64,000 nt of DNA from Papio anubis (GCF_008728515.1 NC_044979.1:173572037-173636036), one strand, 5' to 3'. Counted from the first letter of the stretch, positions 1 to 11,519 are shown. Notes: generated from the sequence alone by a model not told the origin. Numbers and translations: made by a program.

Positions 1-395
1 AGAATCATCTTTCCCAGCTGAATCAGAGAGATGAGACAGAAGAAGAGTTTCAAAGCATGAGACTGACTTGCCCCACCCTTGTTGGCTTTGAAGATGGAGG
101 AAAGGTGCTGTGAGCCACAGAATGTGGGTGGCCCCTGGACACTGGGAAATGATTTCAGCTGGCAGCCAGTGAGGAAGTGAGATCTCAGTCCTACAGCTGC
201 AAGAAGACGATTCTGCCACTAACCTGAAAGAGCAAGGAAACGGACTTTGCTTTAAAGCCTTCAGAAGGGAGCATGGCACTGCCAACACCTTGGCTTTAGC
301 CCAGTGAGACTCATGCCAGACTTATAACACATTTCTGTTGTTTAAGCTGCAAGTTTGTGCCAATTTGTTACAGCAGCAACAGGAAACTAATACAC
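1..395 (+). mobile_element. MaLR LTR, MLT1-type, 3' portion
   Basis: The stretch follows the 3' half of MLT1-type (ERVL-MaLR) LTRs: a 'tttgaagatggaggaa' block, a 'ggaaacgga' block, 'gacttataacac' and the closing 'caggaaactaatacac' typical of the LTR end. The 5' part lies outside the window. It is strongly diverged, so the exact subfamily is uncertain. Confidence 0.65.
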
Positions 396-673
396 TGGGC
401 TTGGTGACTGAGTGGATATGGAGGAGGGGAAGAACACAGGGTGGACTCCTAGATCAGCCAGAGGGCAATTAATCTACATACCAAGGTGAGACAACTCAGG
501 GAGAAATGGACTATGGAGGGTGGAAACCAGACAGACGTTTTGGTCATATTAAATCTGAAATGTCTATAAGACATTTAAGTGTAGGTACCAGCAGGCAATT
601 GACTATGTAAGTCTAGGGTTCAGAAGAGGAGTCTGAGGTAGCGATGACTTTCTGGACTAGAAGAAGACAGATC

Positions 674-940
674 CAAGGCAGGAGGATCACTTGAGCCCAG
701 GAATTTGATACCAGCCTGGGCAACATGATGAGACCCCATCTCTACCAAAATAATAGTAATAATAATAGTAATAATAAGAAGCTGTGTGTAGTGGTGTGCA
801 CTTGTAGTCCCAGTTCCTCAGGAGGCTGAGGTGGGAGGATTGCTTGAGTTCAGGAGTTTGAGGCTGCAGTGAGCTGTGATCACACCACTGCACTCCAGCC
901 TGGGTGGCAGAGTGAGACTGTCTCTAAAAAATAAAGAAAG
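674..940 (+). mobile_element. Alu, old (AluJ-like), truncated left arm
   Basis: The left arm starts inside the element ('gcaggaggatcacttgag') and the right arm ends in 'actgcactccagcctgggtggcag' plus a short A-rich tail. The middle A-rich linker has grown into a (TAA/TAG)n run at about 750-778. Bases such as 'gaggctgcagtgagctgtgatcacacc' fit AluJ. Confidence 0.9.
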
Positions 941-1388
941 AAGACAGGTGACAACATGCAACATGGAACTAACTGAGTGGATGTAAGAAGTGAGTGTGAC
1001 TGGAGAAGCAAGACTAAGTCCAAATCCAAGACACCACAGTATGCGAGGTTGGGTGGAAAAGGAGGAGGACATGGCATAGGGGAAGGAGAAAACCAGGACA
1101 GAACAGCATCACAAGGGCCAGGAGCCAGGCATGGGTTGCAAGGAGGATGTGGGCAGCTGAGGACAGGTGGAAGGATGACAGAGAGGTGCCATGAATTTGG
1201 CAATGTTGAGTGGATCCTGGTCCTTGGTAAGTCTGCATTAGTAGGGTGGCAAGGATGGAAGCCAGATGGGACTAGGATGAGGAGGCAGGGGTGAGGCAAT
1301 TAAATTCAGACAACTTGTTCACTAGAAATAGAAGTGGAGAATGGATCTAGAATGGGCGAGGAGTGAAGAGATGGCTTTTAAAGATGGA
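941..1388. other. Unassigned sequence, no gene seen
   Basis: Purine-rich sequence with no recognisable repeat or domain-bearing frame. Short open frames on both strands show no family features. Confidence 0.5.
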
Positions 1389-2166
1389 TCAAAGAACAAA
1401 GCTGGGGTGTCACATTACCTTTCAAATTTATTACAAAACTGTAGTAACCAAAACACTATGGTGCTGGTACAAAAACAGACACATGGACCAGTGGAGCAGA
1501 ATAGAGAACCCAGATATAAATCCACCCATTGCAACCAACTCATCTTCAACAAAGGCATCAAGAATTTACAACGGGGAAAGGACAGTCTCTTCTATAAGTG
1601 GTGCTGGGAAAACTAGATATCCATATACCAAAGAATGAAAATAGCCCCCTATCTCTCATCACACACAGAAATCAAATCAAAATAGATTGCAGAGTTGAAT
1701 CTTAGACCTGAAACTATGAAACTACTAGAAGAAAACACTGGGGAACCATACCCCACGACATTGGTCTTAGCAAATATTTCTTGTGTAAGTTCTCAAAAGA
1801 ACAGGCAACCAAGCAAAAATAGACAATTGGAATTACATTAAGCTAAAAAGCTTCTGCACCACACAGAAAACAACAAAATGAATAGACAACCCAGATAGAG
1901 AGGAAATCTTTGCAATCTATCTTACAAGTGACTAATAACCTGAATATATAAGGAACTCAAACAACTAAACAGCAAAATAAAAATTTTTCATTTTTAAAAA
2001 TAGGCAAAAAATCGGAACAAACATTTCTCAAAAGAAGACATACAAATGGCCTACAGTTATATTTTTTAAATGCCCAACATTGCTAATCATCAGATAAATG
2101 CAAATCGAAACCATAATGCAGTATCATTTCACCCAAGTTGAAATGGTTTGTATCAAAAAGGCAATA

Positions 2167-2350
2167 GCATTAGGAAAAATAGTTAATCCATGCTGGGCTT
2201 ATTACCTAGGTGATGGGCTGACACCACCATGGCACACGTTTACCTATGTAACAAACCTGCACACCCTGCACACGTACCCCATAGCTAAAAATAAAAACTG
2301 AAAGAGAAAAATGAAAAGAAAAAACAATATGCACCATTCAAAAAAAAAAA
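2167..2350 (+). mobile_element. 5'-truncated younger L1 3' end inserted in the old L1
   Basis: Only the last part of a primate L1 3' UTR is present ('ctatgtaacaaacctgcaca', 'cacgtaccccatagct'). It is followed by an A-rich stretch, about 14 non-A bases ('aatatgcaccattc') and a second poly-A at 2340-2353. The host L1 motif 'aaaaaggcaata' occurs on both sides (about 2155-2166 and 2348-2359), which is a target-site duplication. Confidence 0.8.
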
Positions 2351-2935
2351 AAAGGCAATAATAATGAATGCTGGTGGGAATGAAGAAAGGGGAATTCTCA
2401 TACGTTGCTGGTGGGAACGTAAATTAGTACAGCCACTGTGAAGAACAGTATGGAGGTTCCTTAAAAAATAGAAAATAGAAATTTCTCATGACCCCACAAT
2501 TCCAGTACTGGATATCTAGCTATAAGACAGGAAATCAACATATTGAATAGGTATCTACACTCTCATGTTTATCTCAGCACTATTCACAACAGCCAAAATA
2601 TGGAATCAACCTAAGTGTCCACCAACAGATGTATGGATAAACAAAATGTGGTATATATACACAATGTAACATTATTAGGCCATTAACAAAATAAAACTCT
2701 GTCATTTGCAGTCACATGGATGGAACTGGGGGCCATTATGTTATGTGAGATAAGCCAGGCACAGAAAGACAAATATCACATGTTCTCATCTGTGGGAGCT
2801 AAAAAGTGGATCTCATGAAGATAGAGAGTAGATTGGTGGTTACCAGAGGCTGGGAATGGGAGGAGGACAAAGGGGTAAAGGGGAAAAAAAAATCATTAAA
2901 TGTCTAAACTGTACACTTAAAAATGGTAAAGATGG

Positions 2936-3241
2936 GCTGGGTTCAGTAGCTCACGCCTGTAATCCCAGCACTTTGGGAGGCCAAGGTGGGTGGATCATGA
3001 GGTCAGGAGTTCGAGACCAGCCTGGCCAATATGGTGAAACCCCACCTCTACTAAAAATACAAAAAATTAGCCGGGTGTGGTGGGCATGTGCCCATAGTCC
3101 CAGCTACTCAGAAGGCTGAGGCAGGAGAATCACTTGAACTTGGGAGGCAGACGTTGCAGTGAGCTGAGATCGCACCACTGCACTCCAGCCTGGGCAACAG
3201 AATGACGAGACTCTTGTCTCAAAAAAAAAAAAAAAAAAAAA
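2936..3241 (+). mobile_element. Full-length AluS-like element
   Basis: Both arms are complete with a poly-A tail of about 20 bases. The target-site duplication 'ggtaaagatgg' lies at 2925-2935 and 3242-3252, so it inserted into the 3' UTR of the old L1. Confidence 0.95.
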
Positions 3242-3334
3242 GGTAAAGATGGTACATTTACATTATATATGTATATTTTACCTTAATTTTTAAAAAAGAT
3301 GAGTCAAGTTTTTATACTGATATGAATGATCTGG

Positions 3335-3545
3335 TCGGGGGGGAAAAGGGGGCCGGGAGGGAGGGGGGGGGGGGGGAACAGAGAGACAGAAAGATAGAAG
3401 GGGAGAGAGAGAAGAGAAATGAGAGAGACAGAGAGAGATAGAGGAGGAATGAGAGACAGATAAGGGGAAACGGGGGAATGAAAGGACAGAGGAGAGAGAG
3501 AAAGAATATTTGGGGAGAGAATATTTGGGGAGAGTATAGGAGATG
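3335..3545. repeat. G-rich then GA-rich low-complexity tract
   Basis: The tract begins with several G runs (7 G, 5 G, GGG, GGG, then 14 consecutive G at 3363-3376). It continues as about 170 bases of nearly pure purine (gagaga, ggagagag units). The G runs meet the pattern for intramolecular G-quadruplexes; the purine strand could also form a triplex. Confidence 0.85.
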
Positions 3546-4883
3546 GGACTCAGGGCACAAGCGGAGGAATCTGCCCATGGCGTTCACCGTAGTAGGAAGG
3601 GAAGCAGGGGAGGTGGATCTGTAGATTTGTCAGTGGGAGGCGAATGGAAAAGCGTAAACATTCCTGGCAGCACGCCAGCTCGGCCTTCCCACATTAGTAC
3701 TGCTGTAATAATGACTTGGGAGTAATAATCCAAAAATTCGGATGTGGAGAGGGAGATGACACTGCATCACTTTGATCTAAATGGCATTTTTATGATTGTG
3801 CTAAATATGTTTATGACGTTTATAAGAAGAAATTCTAGAATACTGAGCAAAAGGATGCCTTTGGGAAAGGACATTAACATTTTACTGACAACAATAACCC
3901 CCATGCTTGCCTCTCTCCTCCCCCAAGCCTTGCACTCCTTCTAGTTCTTTTGTTGTTCCACACCTGCAAGGTTGACCAGCTGCCCCACATCAGGGGACTC
4001 GGTTCTTGGAGGTGTTATCCCAGGAACAGTAGTGGGGTCTTTTTGAGTCAAATCATTGTTTTCCCAAGTGAACTTGTAAGCAGAGATACTCATTATTGAG
4101 CTGATATGATAGTGTTAATGGAGATGGCTCAGATTCTAGAAGTATTCCTGGGACAGGCTAACTGGACCATCTGTAATGATTTATATCATGCATGGTCTTC
4201 AGGGGTCCACAAGGAGAAAGAAAATATTTGAACTTGTATGCTAGTAACTTTTATCTCATTCTTTTAAAACTGTATGCTGCAGTGTATAAAAACGTTAATA
4301 CAATAATATATGCATACAATTTATGTCTAAATATACAATCATACAGTGGTGTGATCAAAACCTTTATCCTGAAGGAAGAATGTGGTCTCACAAGCCTGCA
4401 CACTCACACACACACGACCATGCATGGCGGTTGTGAGATAGTAAAGCAATGGATTTTCATTGGCATTCCTGTTGGTAGATGTCCTTTCAAGAGTCTCTCC
4501 TGTGGGTTTGGATCATAGAGCACTTGCCATAGAGAACGGAAGACACCCCGTGCACCTTGTGAGCTGTCATGCGGTGCTGGCTTCTGGAGGAAACGTTGGA
4601 ACCTCTGCAGAGTGTTTGAGCTAAAATGATGAGCTATATACATACTAATTGGTATATAGAATTTTATATATGCCTGCAGTGCACCTTTCTGCAGTGACTA
4701 ATGGGCCTAGAGAGGTGGCTTCTCTGCAGGAACTGCTCAAGGCAGGTGAGCATGGCTGTGTTCCTCAGGAGGACACTACTTACTCTTAGGGCCCTGCATT
4801 CTTTCCGGTCCTCAGCAAGGCCATTTGTAAAATGAGACAAACAATATCCCACCCACCAGAACCCCATGATTTCTTAGTGGAAA
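3546..4883. other. Unique sequence, no gene seen
   Basis: No repeat family recognised except a short (CA)n at about 4402-4415. Open frames are short and without domain features. Local CpG content is slightly raised near 3570-3690. Confidence 0.5.
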
Positions 4884-5085
4884 CAGCCAATACCCATTCT
4901 GAGTTTACTCAGTGCCAGGTGCTACTCTGCATTAGTGCTCTAATGCAGAGAAACGTATGTTAAAGATAAGGAAACAGAGGCCCATGTGGTCAGGATGTGC
5001 TCACAGCTATGGAGTGGCAGACCAAAATTTGGTTTCAGCTAGCCTGTCTCCAAAGCCCGCAGTCTGAAGCACGGTGCTTTTTGCC
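4884..5085 (+). mobile_element. MIR SINE
   Basis: Shows the MIR pattern: 'cagtgccaggtgctact', then 'gataaggaaacagaggccca', then 'cacagctatggagtggcaga' and a terminal 'ccaaagcccgcagtctgaa' block. Diverged, consistent with its age. Confidence 0.85.
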
Positions 5086-5987
5086 TCTTGCACTCTCAGC
5101 TGCTTGCAGCTGCAGGCACAATGATTCCGGATTTACAAAGGCCCACAAGTTTAGACATCCACATTTACATAATGACTTAAGGATTTGCAGATGTCTGGGA
5201 AAAATTATCCTGCTCACTTGGATTGTTGGGACTGTGTCTCAACTTTCCATTTCATTTTGCATGTGTGCACAATATTCTCAGGTAATTTCTATAAAATAAT
5301 ATCCTGTCACATAGTTAAAGGTTATGAACATGGTGCTTTTACCTTTGTTTTTGCCTTAATGGTCAAAGGAAGGAGGTTAGCGAGTGAGTGCATTTGCTTC
5401 TTTTATCTGCACTAGGAGCGTTTTGTTGGAAGTATTTCCATGTAGCAGCATGAAGCCAAATAAGACATTTACAAACAGTTGTTTTTTTTTTTAAGTTAAG
5501 ATATATATTTCATCTCTTGTTTCACTTTGTTTGCAATTGAGTTAGCTTAAAATAAAGTGCATTTATTTGACTAGATGGTTTGTGCTAGTTGCCCCATTGT
5601 GTTTTTTTCTTCTATTTGATTGTGGTCTAGGTACTGCTTAGTACAAAGACAGGAATGAAGATTTACAAAGTTTTCAAAGATTATATGAGCCATTGAGTGT
5701 GACATTTTAAATAGGAACCGACTTTAGGTCAAAAGCTTTCAAATCAACCAGTAGGTACTTAACAGAAGTCCTTTCTTCATGACAAGGATGAAACACAGAG
5801 CGGATTACACAAGGTGAATCTGGTCAGCCTGGGCCTGAGGTCACGTCTGACTCCCAGCAATGGTGTTTGCTTGGAGACTTCTTCTGCCCTCTTGGCCCCT
5901 CTGTTTGATCTGGCATGGTCCATCTGTAGTCACTCTCATAACGTATCATACATTCCTACACATTCTCATTTTCTGTCCTCCTTCAGC
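5086..5987. other. Unique sequence, no gene seen
   Basis: AT-rich. Nothing beyond short T runs is recognisable. Confidence 0.5.
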
Positions 5988-6285
5988 TTTTTTTTTTTTT
6001 TTTTTGAGACAGAGTCTCGCTCTGTCACCCAGGCTGGAATGCAGTGGCGCAATCTTGGCTAACTGCAACCTCCACCTCCCGGGTTCATGCAATTCTCCTG
6101 CCTCAGCCTCCTGAGTAGCTGGGATTACAGGTGTGTGCCACCATGCCTGGCTAATTTTTGTATTTTTGGTAGAGACGAGGTTTCGCCATGTTGGCCAGGC
6201 TCGTCTCGAACTCCTGACTTCATGATCCACCCGCTTTGGCCTCCCACAGTGCTTCGATTACAGGCGTGAGTCATTGTGCCTGGCC
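5988..6285 (-). mobile_element. Alu, AluS-like, minus strand
   Basis: Begins with a T18 run, then 'gagacagagtctcgctctgt', and ends 'gtgagtcattgtgcctggcc'. Flanks 'ccttcagctttt' and 'cctcaactttta' look like a diverged target-site duplication. Confidence 0.95.
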
Positions 6286-6835
6286 TCAACTTTTATTTAA
6301 AAACAAACTAAAAAAACTGAGGCAGGGCCCTGCCTGGTACCCCTGACAGCCTTTGGGAGAAGAAAACAGCCCTTCTCTGTGGGTCATGTCTCCAGGGTGT
6401 GCAGGACCAAATACTGCTTTATTCATAAAATGGGTAGCTGGAAAGCTGCCCCACTGAGACTAAAAGGAAAGGAGTAAATCATCCTCCCTTCATTTGTCTG
6501 TGGCTTCTGACAATCTAGATAGTTGTTTGCATACCTGTGTGCACACCTGTTGTCATTCTGTTTGGACAGATGACTAGCATATATTGCAGGTTCTTCAGAG
6601 GATGCATAATTAATCAAATCATAACGACCCGAATAATATAATCTGAAGAATTACAAGCAGGGCTTCTGGTATTTGTTCTACATAGCATTCATATAAATGT
6701 CCGACTGCTCTTTCCAGCTAATGCTTGGTAGTCCCAATCACTCTCTAGAAAGAGCTTATGAGCAGCTACCTGGTTGCATGCATGGAGGTACTAGGGGAAT
6801 TGTCTTGAAGCTGGGTATGTATATAGCAAGCACAT
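6286..6835. other. Unique sequence, no gene seen
   Basis: No repeat or gene recognised between the Alu and the class I LTR. Confidence 0.45.
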
Positions 6836-7321
6836 TGGTTTTGGGGCAGGACAATAGGGAGTTAGCGGTGACCAAGGGTTAAGGCATAAGCAAAAGAACA
6901 GCAGGTGCAGCCAGTTCTAGGGAAGATTAGGCAGGGTACAGGCCACATCCTCACTTCCATGATAACAAGACGGAAGTCTCCACTTCAGCCTCTGATTGGC
7001 CATGGGCCAATCCTTCATAGGGTGTAACCAATTGGAGGCCTCTGAAGGGCACCTAGGGGTGTTACCAAATTCTTTTAGCTTAATAAAAACCCTGCTTGTT
7101 GCAGGGGGTGCTCTTGAGCCGCTTGTTGAAGCCAGTTCACACCCTGTGGAGTGTACTTTTGCCTCAATAAATCTGTGCTTTTGTTACTCTGTTCTCCTGT
7201 TGCTTGTTTATCTTTCATTGCTTCATTCTTTTGTTGCTTTGTTTGTGCATTTTATTCAGTTCTTTGTTCAACACGCCAAGAACCTGGACAACTCACAGTC
7301 ATGACCTTCTGTCCTGTAACA
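6836..7321 (+). mobile_element. Solitary class I (ERV1-type) LTR
   Basis: The U3-R-U5 layout is visible: two CCAAT boxes (about 7004 and 7026), a TATA-like 'taataaaaac' at 7081, AATAAA at 7166-7171, a T/G-rich U5 with 'ttgttcaacacgccaagaac', and a terminal 'gtaaca'. No proviral interior follows, so it looks solitary. The 5' boundary is approximate and the subfamily is not resolved. Confidence 0.75.
7000..7171 (+). promoter_or_regulatory. LTR promoter and poly-A signals
   Basis: In order: 'ggccaatcc' (CCAAT), 'taaccaattgg' (a second CCAAT on both strands), TATA-like 'cttaataaaaac' at about 7079-7090, and AATAAA at 7166-7171, about 80 bases after the TATA-like box. The spacing fits a retroviral U3/R. 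Present activity cannot be judged. Confidence 0.55.
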
Positions 7322-7467
7322 GTTTTTCTTAGATTGTATACTTATTTGGGTGACTTGGAGAAATACCCACTCAAGCCGCCTTTTGGGTTATGTCTTGATG
7401 GTGGTAGGGAGAGGGAATTCTTCTTAGAGAATGTGATATGGGACAAATAAAAAAAGTATCAAAACTT

Positions 7468-7492
7468 TATGTATGTATGTATGTATTTATTT
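7468..7492. repeat. (TATG)n microsatellite
   Basis: Repeated 'tatg' then 'ttta' units at the T-rich end of the adjacent minus-strand Alu, grown from its tail. Confidence 0.85.
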
Positions 7493-7787
7493 ATATTTTT
7501 GAGACAGGCTCTCACTCTGTCACACAGGCTGGAGTGCAGTGGTGTGATCAGGGCTCACTGCAGCCTTGCATTCCTGGGCTCACACAATCCTCCCTCTTCA
7601 ACCTCCTGATTAGCTGGGACTATAGGTGTGTACCACCAGGGCCGGGTAATATTTGTATTTTTGGTAGAGACAGGGTTTCACTATGTTGCCAAGGCTGGTC
7701 TCACTCGAACTCCTGGGCTCAACTGATCCAACCACCTTGGTCCCCCCAAAGTGCTGGGATTACAGATGTGAGCCATCACCATCAGCT
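7493..7787 (-). mobile_element. AluJ-like element, minus strand
   Basis: Both arms are present, reading 'gagacaggctctcactctgt' to 'gagccatcaccatcagct'. Flanks 'tatcaaaacttta' (7457-7469) and 'tatcataactttta' (about 7787-7800) are a diverged target-site duplication. Confidence 0.9.
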
Positions 7788-8034
7788 ATCATAACTTTTA
7801 GAAGTGTGGTATCAAGGTTGACAGCGTCAGTTTGGGACACCCAGTGATGGAACTTTACATTTATGCAAAGGTAGGCACCTGGTACTTCACTAGTCTGGAA
7901 CAGGGCTGAAACAGAGATTTGATTTTCTGCTTTTATGTGGTGGGCCAGGGAGTTTGGAGGCTCAGCAATGAAGAGAACTGGGGGCTAAATCTAGACAAGG
8001 AAAGTGAGAACTATAAATGTTACCTCCTGCCCTG

Positions 8035-8505
8035 GTTATGTTAGGTAACAAAGCACCCCAAATCTACTAACTTAAAATAACACCTGTTTTATGCTGCTCA
8101 CATTCTGTGGCCAGGCAGTTATTCTGCTCCACGTGGCACTGATGAGGTTACTTGCTAGTATTCAACTGGCACCTGGGCTGGGCTTAGGGCGCAAGAAGGC
8201 TTTACTCACTTGCAGGGAGTCTGGGCTTGGATTAGCCTCTCTCCCTCTCTGTGGGGGTTGGATCTTTTCTATAGGTCAGTTGAATGCCTCAGAGGACAGC
8301 TCAGGCTCCACAGGCAAGTGCTCCGAGAGACAGGAAGTAGAAACTGCCAGCCCTGGTTAAACCTGGCACAACACCACTCCCACCATATTCTATTGGTCAA
8401 AGCAGTCATGGGCCACCCACACTTAATGCGAGGGGACAGGGACCCCATCCCTCCAAGGGAAGAAAGTCAAAGACTTGGTGGCCATCTTTAATCTGTCCAC
8501 CTGCC
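8035..8505 (-). mobile_element. Ancient LTR-like repeat, minus strand
   Basis: Matches my memory of a dispersed mammalian repeat with 'aacaaagcaccccaaatct', then 'acttaaaataacacc', a 'ttctgtggccaggcagtt' block and a 'tattggtcaaagcagtcatg' block. I cannot name the family with confidence; an ERVL/MaLR-class LTR is most likely. Confidence 0.45.
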
Positions 8506-8868
8506 CTTCCAAGTGAATATGGCTTTTGTTCTGTACTTTGCTTTAGTCTACATATTTATTCCCCCAGCACATAGTGAAAGTGAGCAAAAGCAGACAAGGA
8601 GGCTGTGTTTCTTCCTGGGAAGCAGTGATGTGGAGAGGAGTCCTATTCTCAGCAGGGTAGAGAATTTACGGGAGCAGAGACTCAGGGAGAAGTGATTGAA
8701 TGACTCTAAGATACCTGAAGGATCCTCAGAGGGATGTGAAAGAACTCTGGGTTTTCCACAGTATGTAAGAAGAGAGCGGGTATCAGATACAGATGCTCCT
8801 TGACTTGTGATGGGGCCCCAATAAACCCATTGCAAGTAGAAAATTCCATTAAGTCAAAAATGCATTTA

Positions 8869-9533
8869 AAAATTTTCTCCCATCTGTAGGTTGCCTGTTC
8901 ACTCTAATGATAGTTTCTTTTGCTGTGCAGAAGCTCTTTAGTTTAATTAGATCCCATTTGTCAATTTTGGCTTTTGTTGTCATTGCTTTTGGTGTTTTAG
9001 TCATGAAGTTTTTTCCCATGGCTATGTCCTGAATGGTATTCCCTAGGTTTTCTTCTAGCATATTTATGGTTTTAGGTCTTACGTTTAAGTCTTTAATCCA
9101 TCTTGAGTTAATTTTTGTATAAGGTGTAAGGAAGGGGTCCAGTTTCACTTTTCTGCATATGGCCAGCCAGTTTTCTCAACACTATTTATTAAATAGGGAA
9201 TCCTTTCCCCATTGCTTGTTTTTGTCAGGTTTGTCAAAGAGCAGATGGTTGTAGATGTGTGATGCTATTTATGAGGCCTCTGTTCTGTTCCATTGGTCTA
9301 TATATCTGTTTTGGTACCAGTACCATACTGTTTTGATTACTGTAGCCTTGTAGTATAGTTTGAAGTCGGGTAGCCTGATGCCTCCAGCTTTGTTCTTTTT
9401 GCCTAGGATTGTCTTGGCTATACAGGCTCTTTCTTGGTTCCATATGAAACTTAAAGTAGTTTTTTCTAATTCTGTGAAGAAAGTCAATGGTAGTTTCATT
9501 GGAATAGCATTGAATCTACAAATTACTTTGGGC
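8869..9533 (-). mobile_element. Inverted 5' segment of a primate L1 (ORF2)
   Basis: Reads L1PA-type ORF2 in antisense ('gttcattctaatgatag'-like block near 8900, 'ttttggtaccagtaccatac' near 9310, 'gttccatatgaaacttaaag' near 9438). It shares one target-site duplication with the plus-strand segment at 9534-10458: 'aaaaatgcattta' at 8856-8868 and 'aaaaatgccttta' at 10459-10471. One insertion event with 5' inversion explains both pieces. Confidence 0.9.
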
Positions 9534-10458
9534 AATCTATCCATCTGACAAAGGGCTAATATCCAGAATCTCCCAGGAACTGAAACAAATTTACAAGACA
9601 GAAAAAAAAACCATCAAAAAATGGGCAAAGGATATGAACAGACACTTCTCAAAAGAAGACATTTACACAGCCAACAAACACATGAAAAAAAGCCAATCGT
9701 CACTGGTCATTAGAGAAATGCAAATCAAAACCACAATGAGATACCATTTCACACCAGTTAGAATAGTGATCACTAAAAAGTCAAGAAACAACAGATGGTG
9801 GAGAGGATGTGGAAAAATAGAAATGCTTTTACACTGTTGGCAGGAGTGTAAATTAGTTCAACCATTGTGGAAGACAGTGTGGCAATTCCTCAAGGATCTA
9901 GAACCAGAAACATCATTTGACCCAGCAATCCCATTTCTGGGTATATACCCAAAGGATTATAAATGATTCTACTATAAAGACACATGCACACGCATGTTTA
10001 TTGCAGCACTATTCACAATAGCAAAGACTTGGAACCAACTCAAATGCCCATCAATGATAGACTGAATAAAGAAAATGTGGCACACATACACTATGGAATA
10101 CTATGCAGCCATAAAAAAGGATGAGTTTATGTACTTTGCAGGGACATGGATGAAGCTGGAAACCATCATTCTCAGCAAACTAACCCAGGAACAGAAAACC
10201 AAACACCACATGTTCTCACTCATAAGTGGGAGTTAAACAATGAGAACACATGGACACAGGGAGGGGAACAACACACACTCGGGCCTGTCAGGGGATCAGG
10301 GGATAGCACTAGGAGAAATACCTAATGTAGATGATGCGTTGATGGGTGCAGCAAACCACTATGGTACGTGCAGACCTATGTAACAAACCTGCATGTTCTG
10401 TACATGTATCACAGAATTTAAAGTATGATTTTTTAAAAAAAAGATCTAATTTGAAAAA
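9534..10458 (+). mobile_element. 3' segment of the same primate L1
   Basis: Runs from ORF2 ('ctgacaaagggctaatatcc') through the 3' UTR ('gtaacaaacctgcatgttct') into an A-rich tail with a second A run after 'gatctaatttg'. The junction with the inverted part falls at about 9532, next to the ORF2 position where the inverted part stops. Frames are broken. An L1PA subfamily shared by Old World primates is likely. Confidence 0.92.
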
Positions 10459-10544
10459 AAAAATGCCTTTAGTACCTGAATAAACCCACGGTAAAGTCAA
10501 AAAGTCATTATGTCAAAAATATTATAAGTTGAGGACTGTCTGTA

Positions 10545-10769
10545 TTTGGATAATAATGGCATGATGCTAGGAGACCAGAGGACTAGGGAACATCTTGTTC
10601 CTATAACAAAGAATGCAATAATAACAACAACTTACCTGTCCTGCTTCTTCCCCAGCAGAAGGTAAACTTTACAAAACCGGGGTTATGTCTGTCCTATCCT
10701 ATTCTCTGCCATGTCCCAAGTCCCAAGCGAGGGTTCAATGAACCATTTATGGAATACATATACAGCCAA
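10545..10769. other. Unassigned sequence
   Basis: Short unique stretch between the transposon and a MIR; nothing recognised. Confidence 0.4.
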
Positions 10770-10955
10770 AAATGTATTGCTTGCTGTGTACTATTCACTG
10801 TGTTGGTATTTCACATACTTAATGTCATGACAATCCTATGCTGTTATTATCCCCATTTGACAAATAAAGAGAATGAGTCTTAGAGATAATAATATAGTAG
10901 ACAGAGGCATAGGTGAGGTTTGAATCCAGGCATGTCGAACTCTGAGCTATCCACT
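10770..10955 (+). mobile_element. MIR SINE
   Basis: 'gctgttattatccccatttg' followed by 'acaaataaagagaatgagtc' and 'gtgaggtttgaatccaggca' match the MIR core and 3' part. Confidence 0.85.
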
Positions 10956-11519
10956 AGTGGGCATTTTGGCTCTCCATTCATGAGTATTTATTCAATCCCT
11001 ACAATATACACACAGCTGGATCCATTCCTAAGGCAATTATAGTTTATTTAATTGGGGAAATGAAGATAAATTCCCAAGGTGTGAGAAAGCAAGAGTATAA
11101 TAAGGATTGAGATATGTCAGCAGACAGTGCAAGAGAACAAATGTCCAAAAAGGATCTTGATAATAAGTTCTGTGAATCCAGATGACCCAGATGTGTATGG
11201 ACAGCAGAGACCTAAGGAAGCTTCATGGAGAAGTTGAGATTCATAAGACGGAAAAGATGGAAGGCAAGGTGTAGAGGGTAGGACCAGGGGAGCCTGCCAT
11301 AGTGTCAGGGGAGAGGGCAGGGTCAGGGGAGAGGCATGGGGACATGAAAAATACAAGGCATATTGGAGGAATGTGAGCAGGCCCCAGGGCAGGTCCCTGC
11401 TAGATTAAAAACTGTTCCACAAATAATACCCATGAGAGGCAGAGCTCTAGGATATGGAAAGGTGAGGACTGTAAAAGGACTTTAACATTAAAAAACTGGC
11501 TCCATTTGACTGTAAGTAA
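10956..11519. other. Unique sequence, no gene seen
   Basis: No family recognised. Purine-rich near 11230-11350. Confidence 0.45.

Larger units (their letters stand above)
1389..3298 (+). mobile_element. Old L1 (L1M-type) ORF2 end and 3' UTR
   Basis: The sequence follows L1 ORF2 in sense: a 'ggtgctggtacaaaaacag' block near 1460, 'gaaaacactggggaa' near 1732, a 'tctcaaaagaagacatacaa' block near 2028, 'cactattcacaacagccaaa' near 2578 and a 3' UTR ending in 'tatattttaccttaa'. Frames are broken throughout. A younger L1 scrap (2167-2350) and an Alu (2936-3241) interrupt it. Confidence 0.9.
8790..10542. mobile_element. Tigger-like DNA transposon remnant, split by an L1
   Basis: The left piece (8790-8868) starts 'cagatgctccttgactt'. 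The right piece (10472-10542) ends 'aagttgaggactgtctg', whose reverse complement matches the left end imperfectly, giving terminal inverted repeats. TA flanks both ends (8788-8789 and 10543-10544), as for Tc1/mariner-class elements. Only about 150 bases belong to it and no transposase remains. Confidence 0.75.

Noticed and set aside
5814..6269. Frames with Alu-type peptides
   Set aside because: They are translations of the minus-strand Alu. The same applies to frames in the Alus at 7493, 25694, 33520, 35800, 42377, 42688 and 50197.
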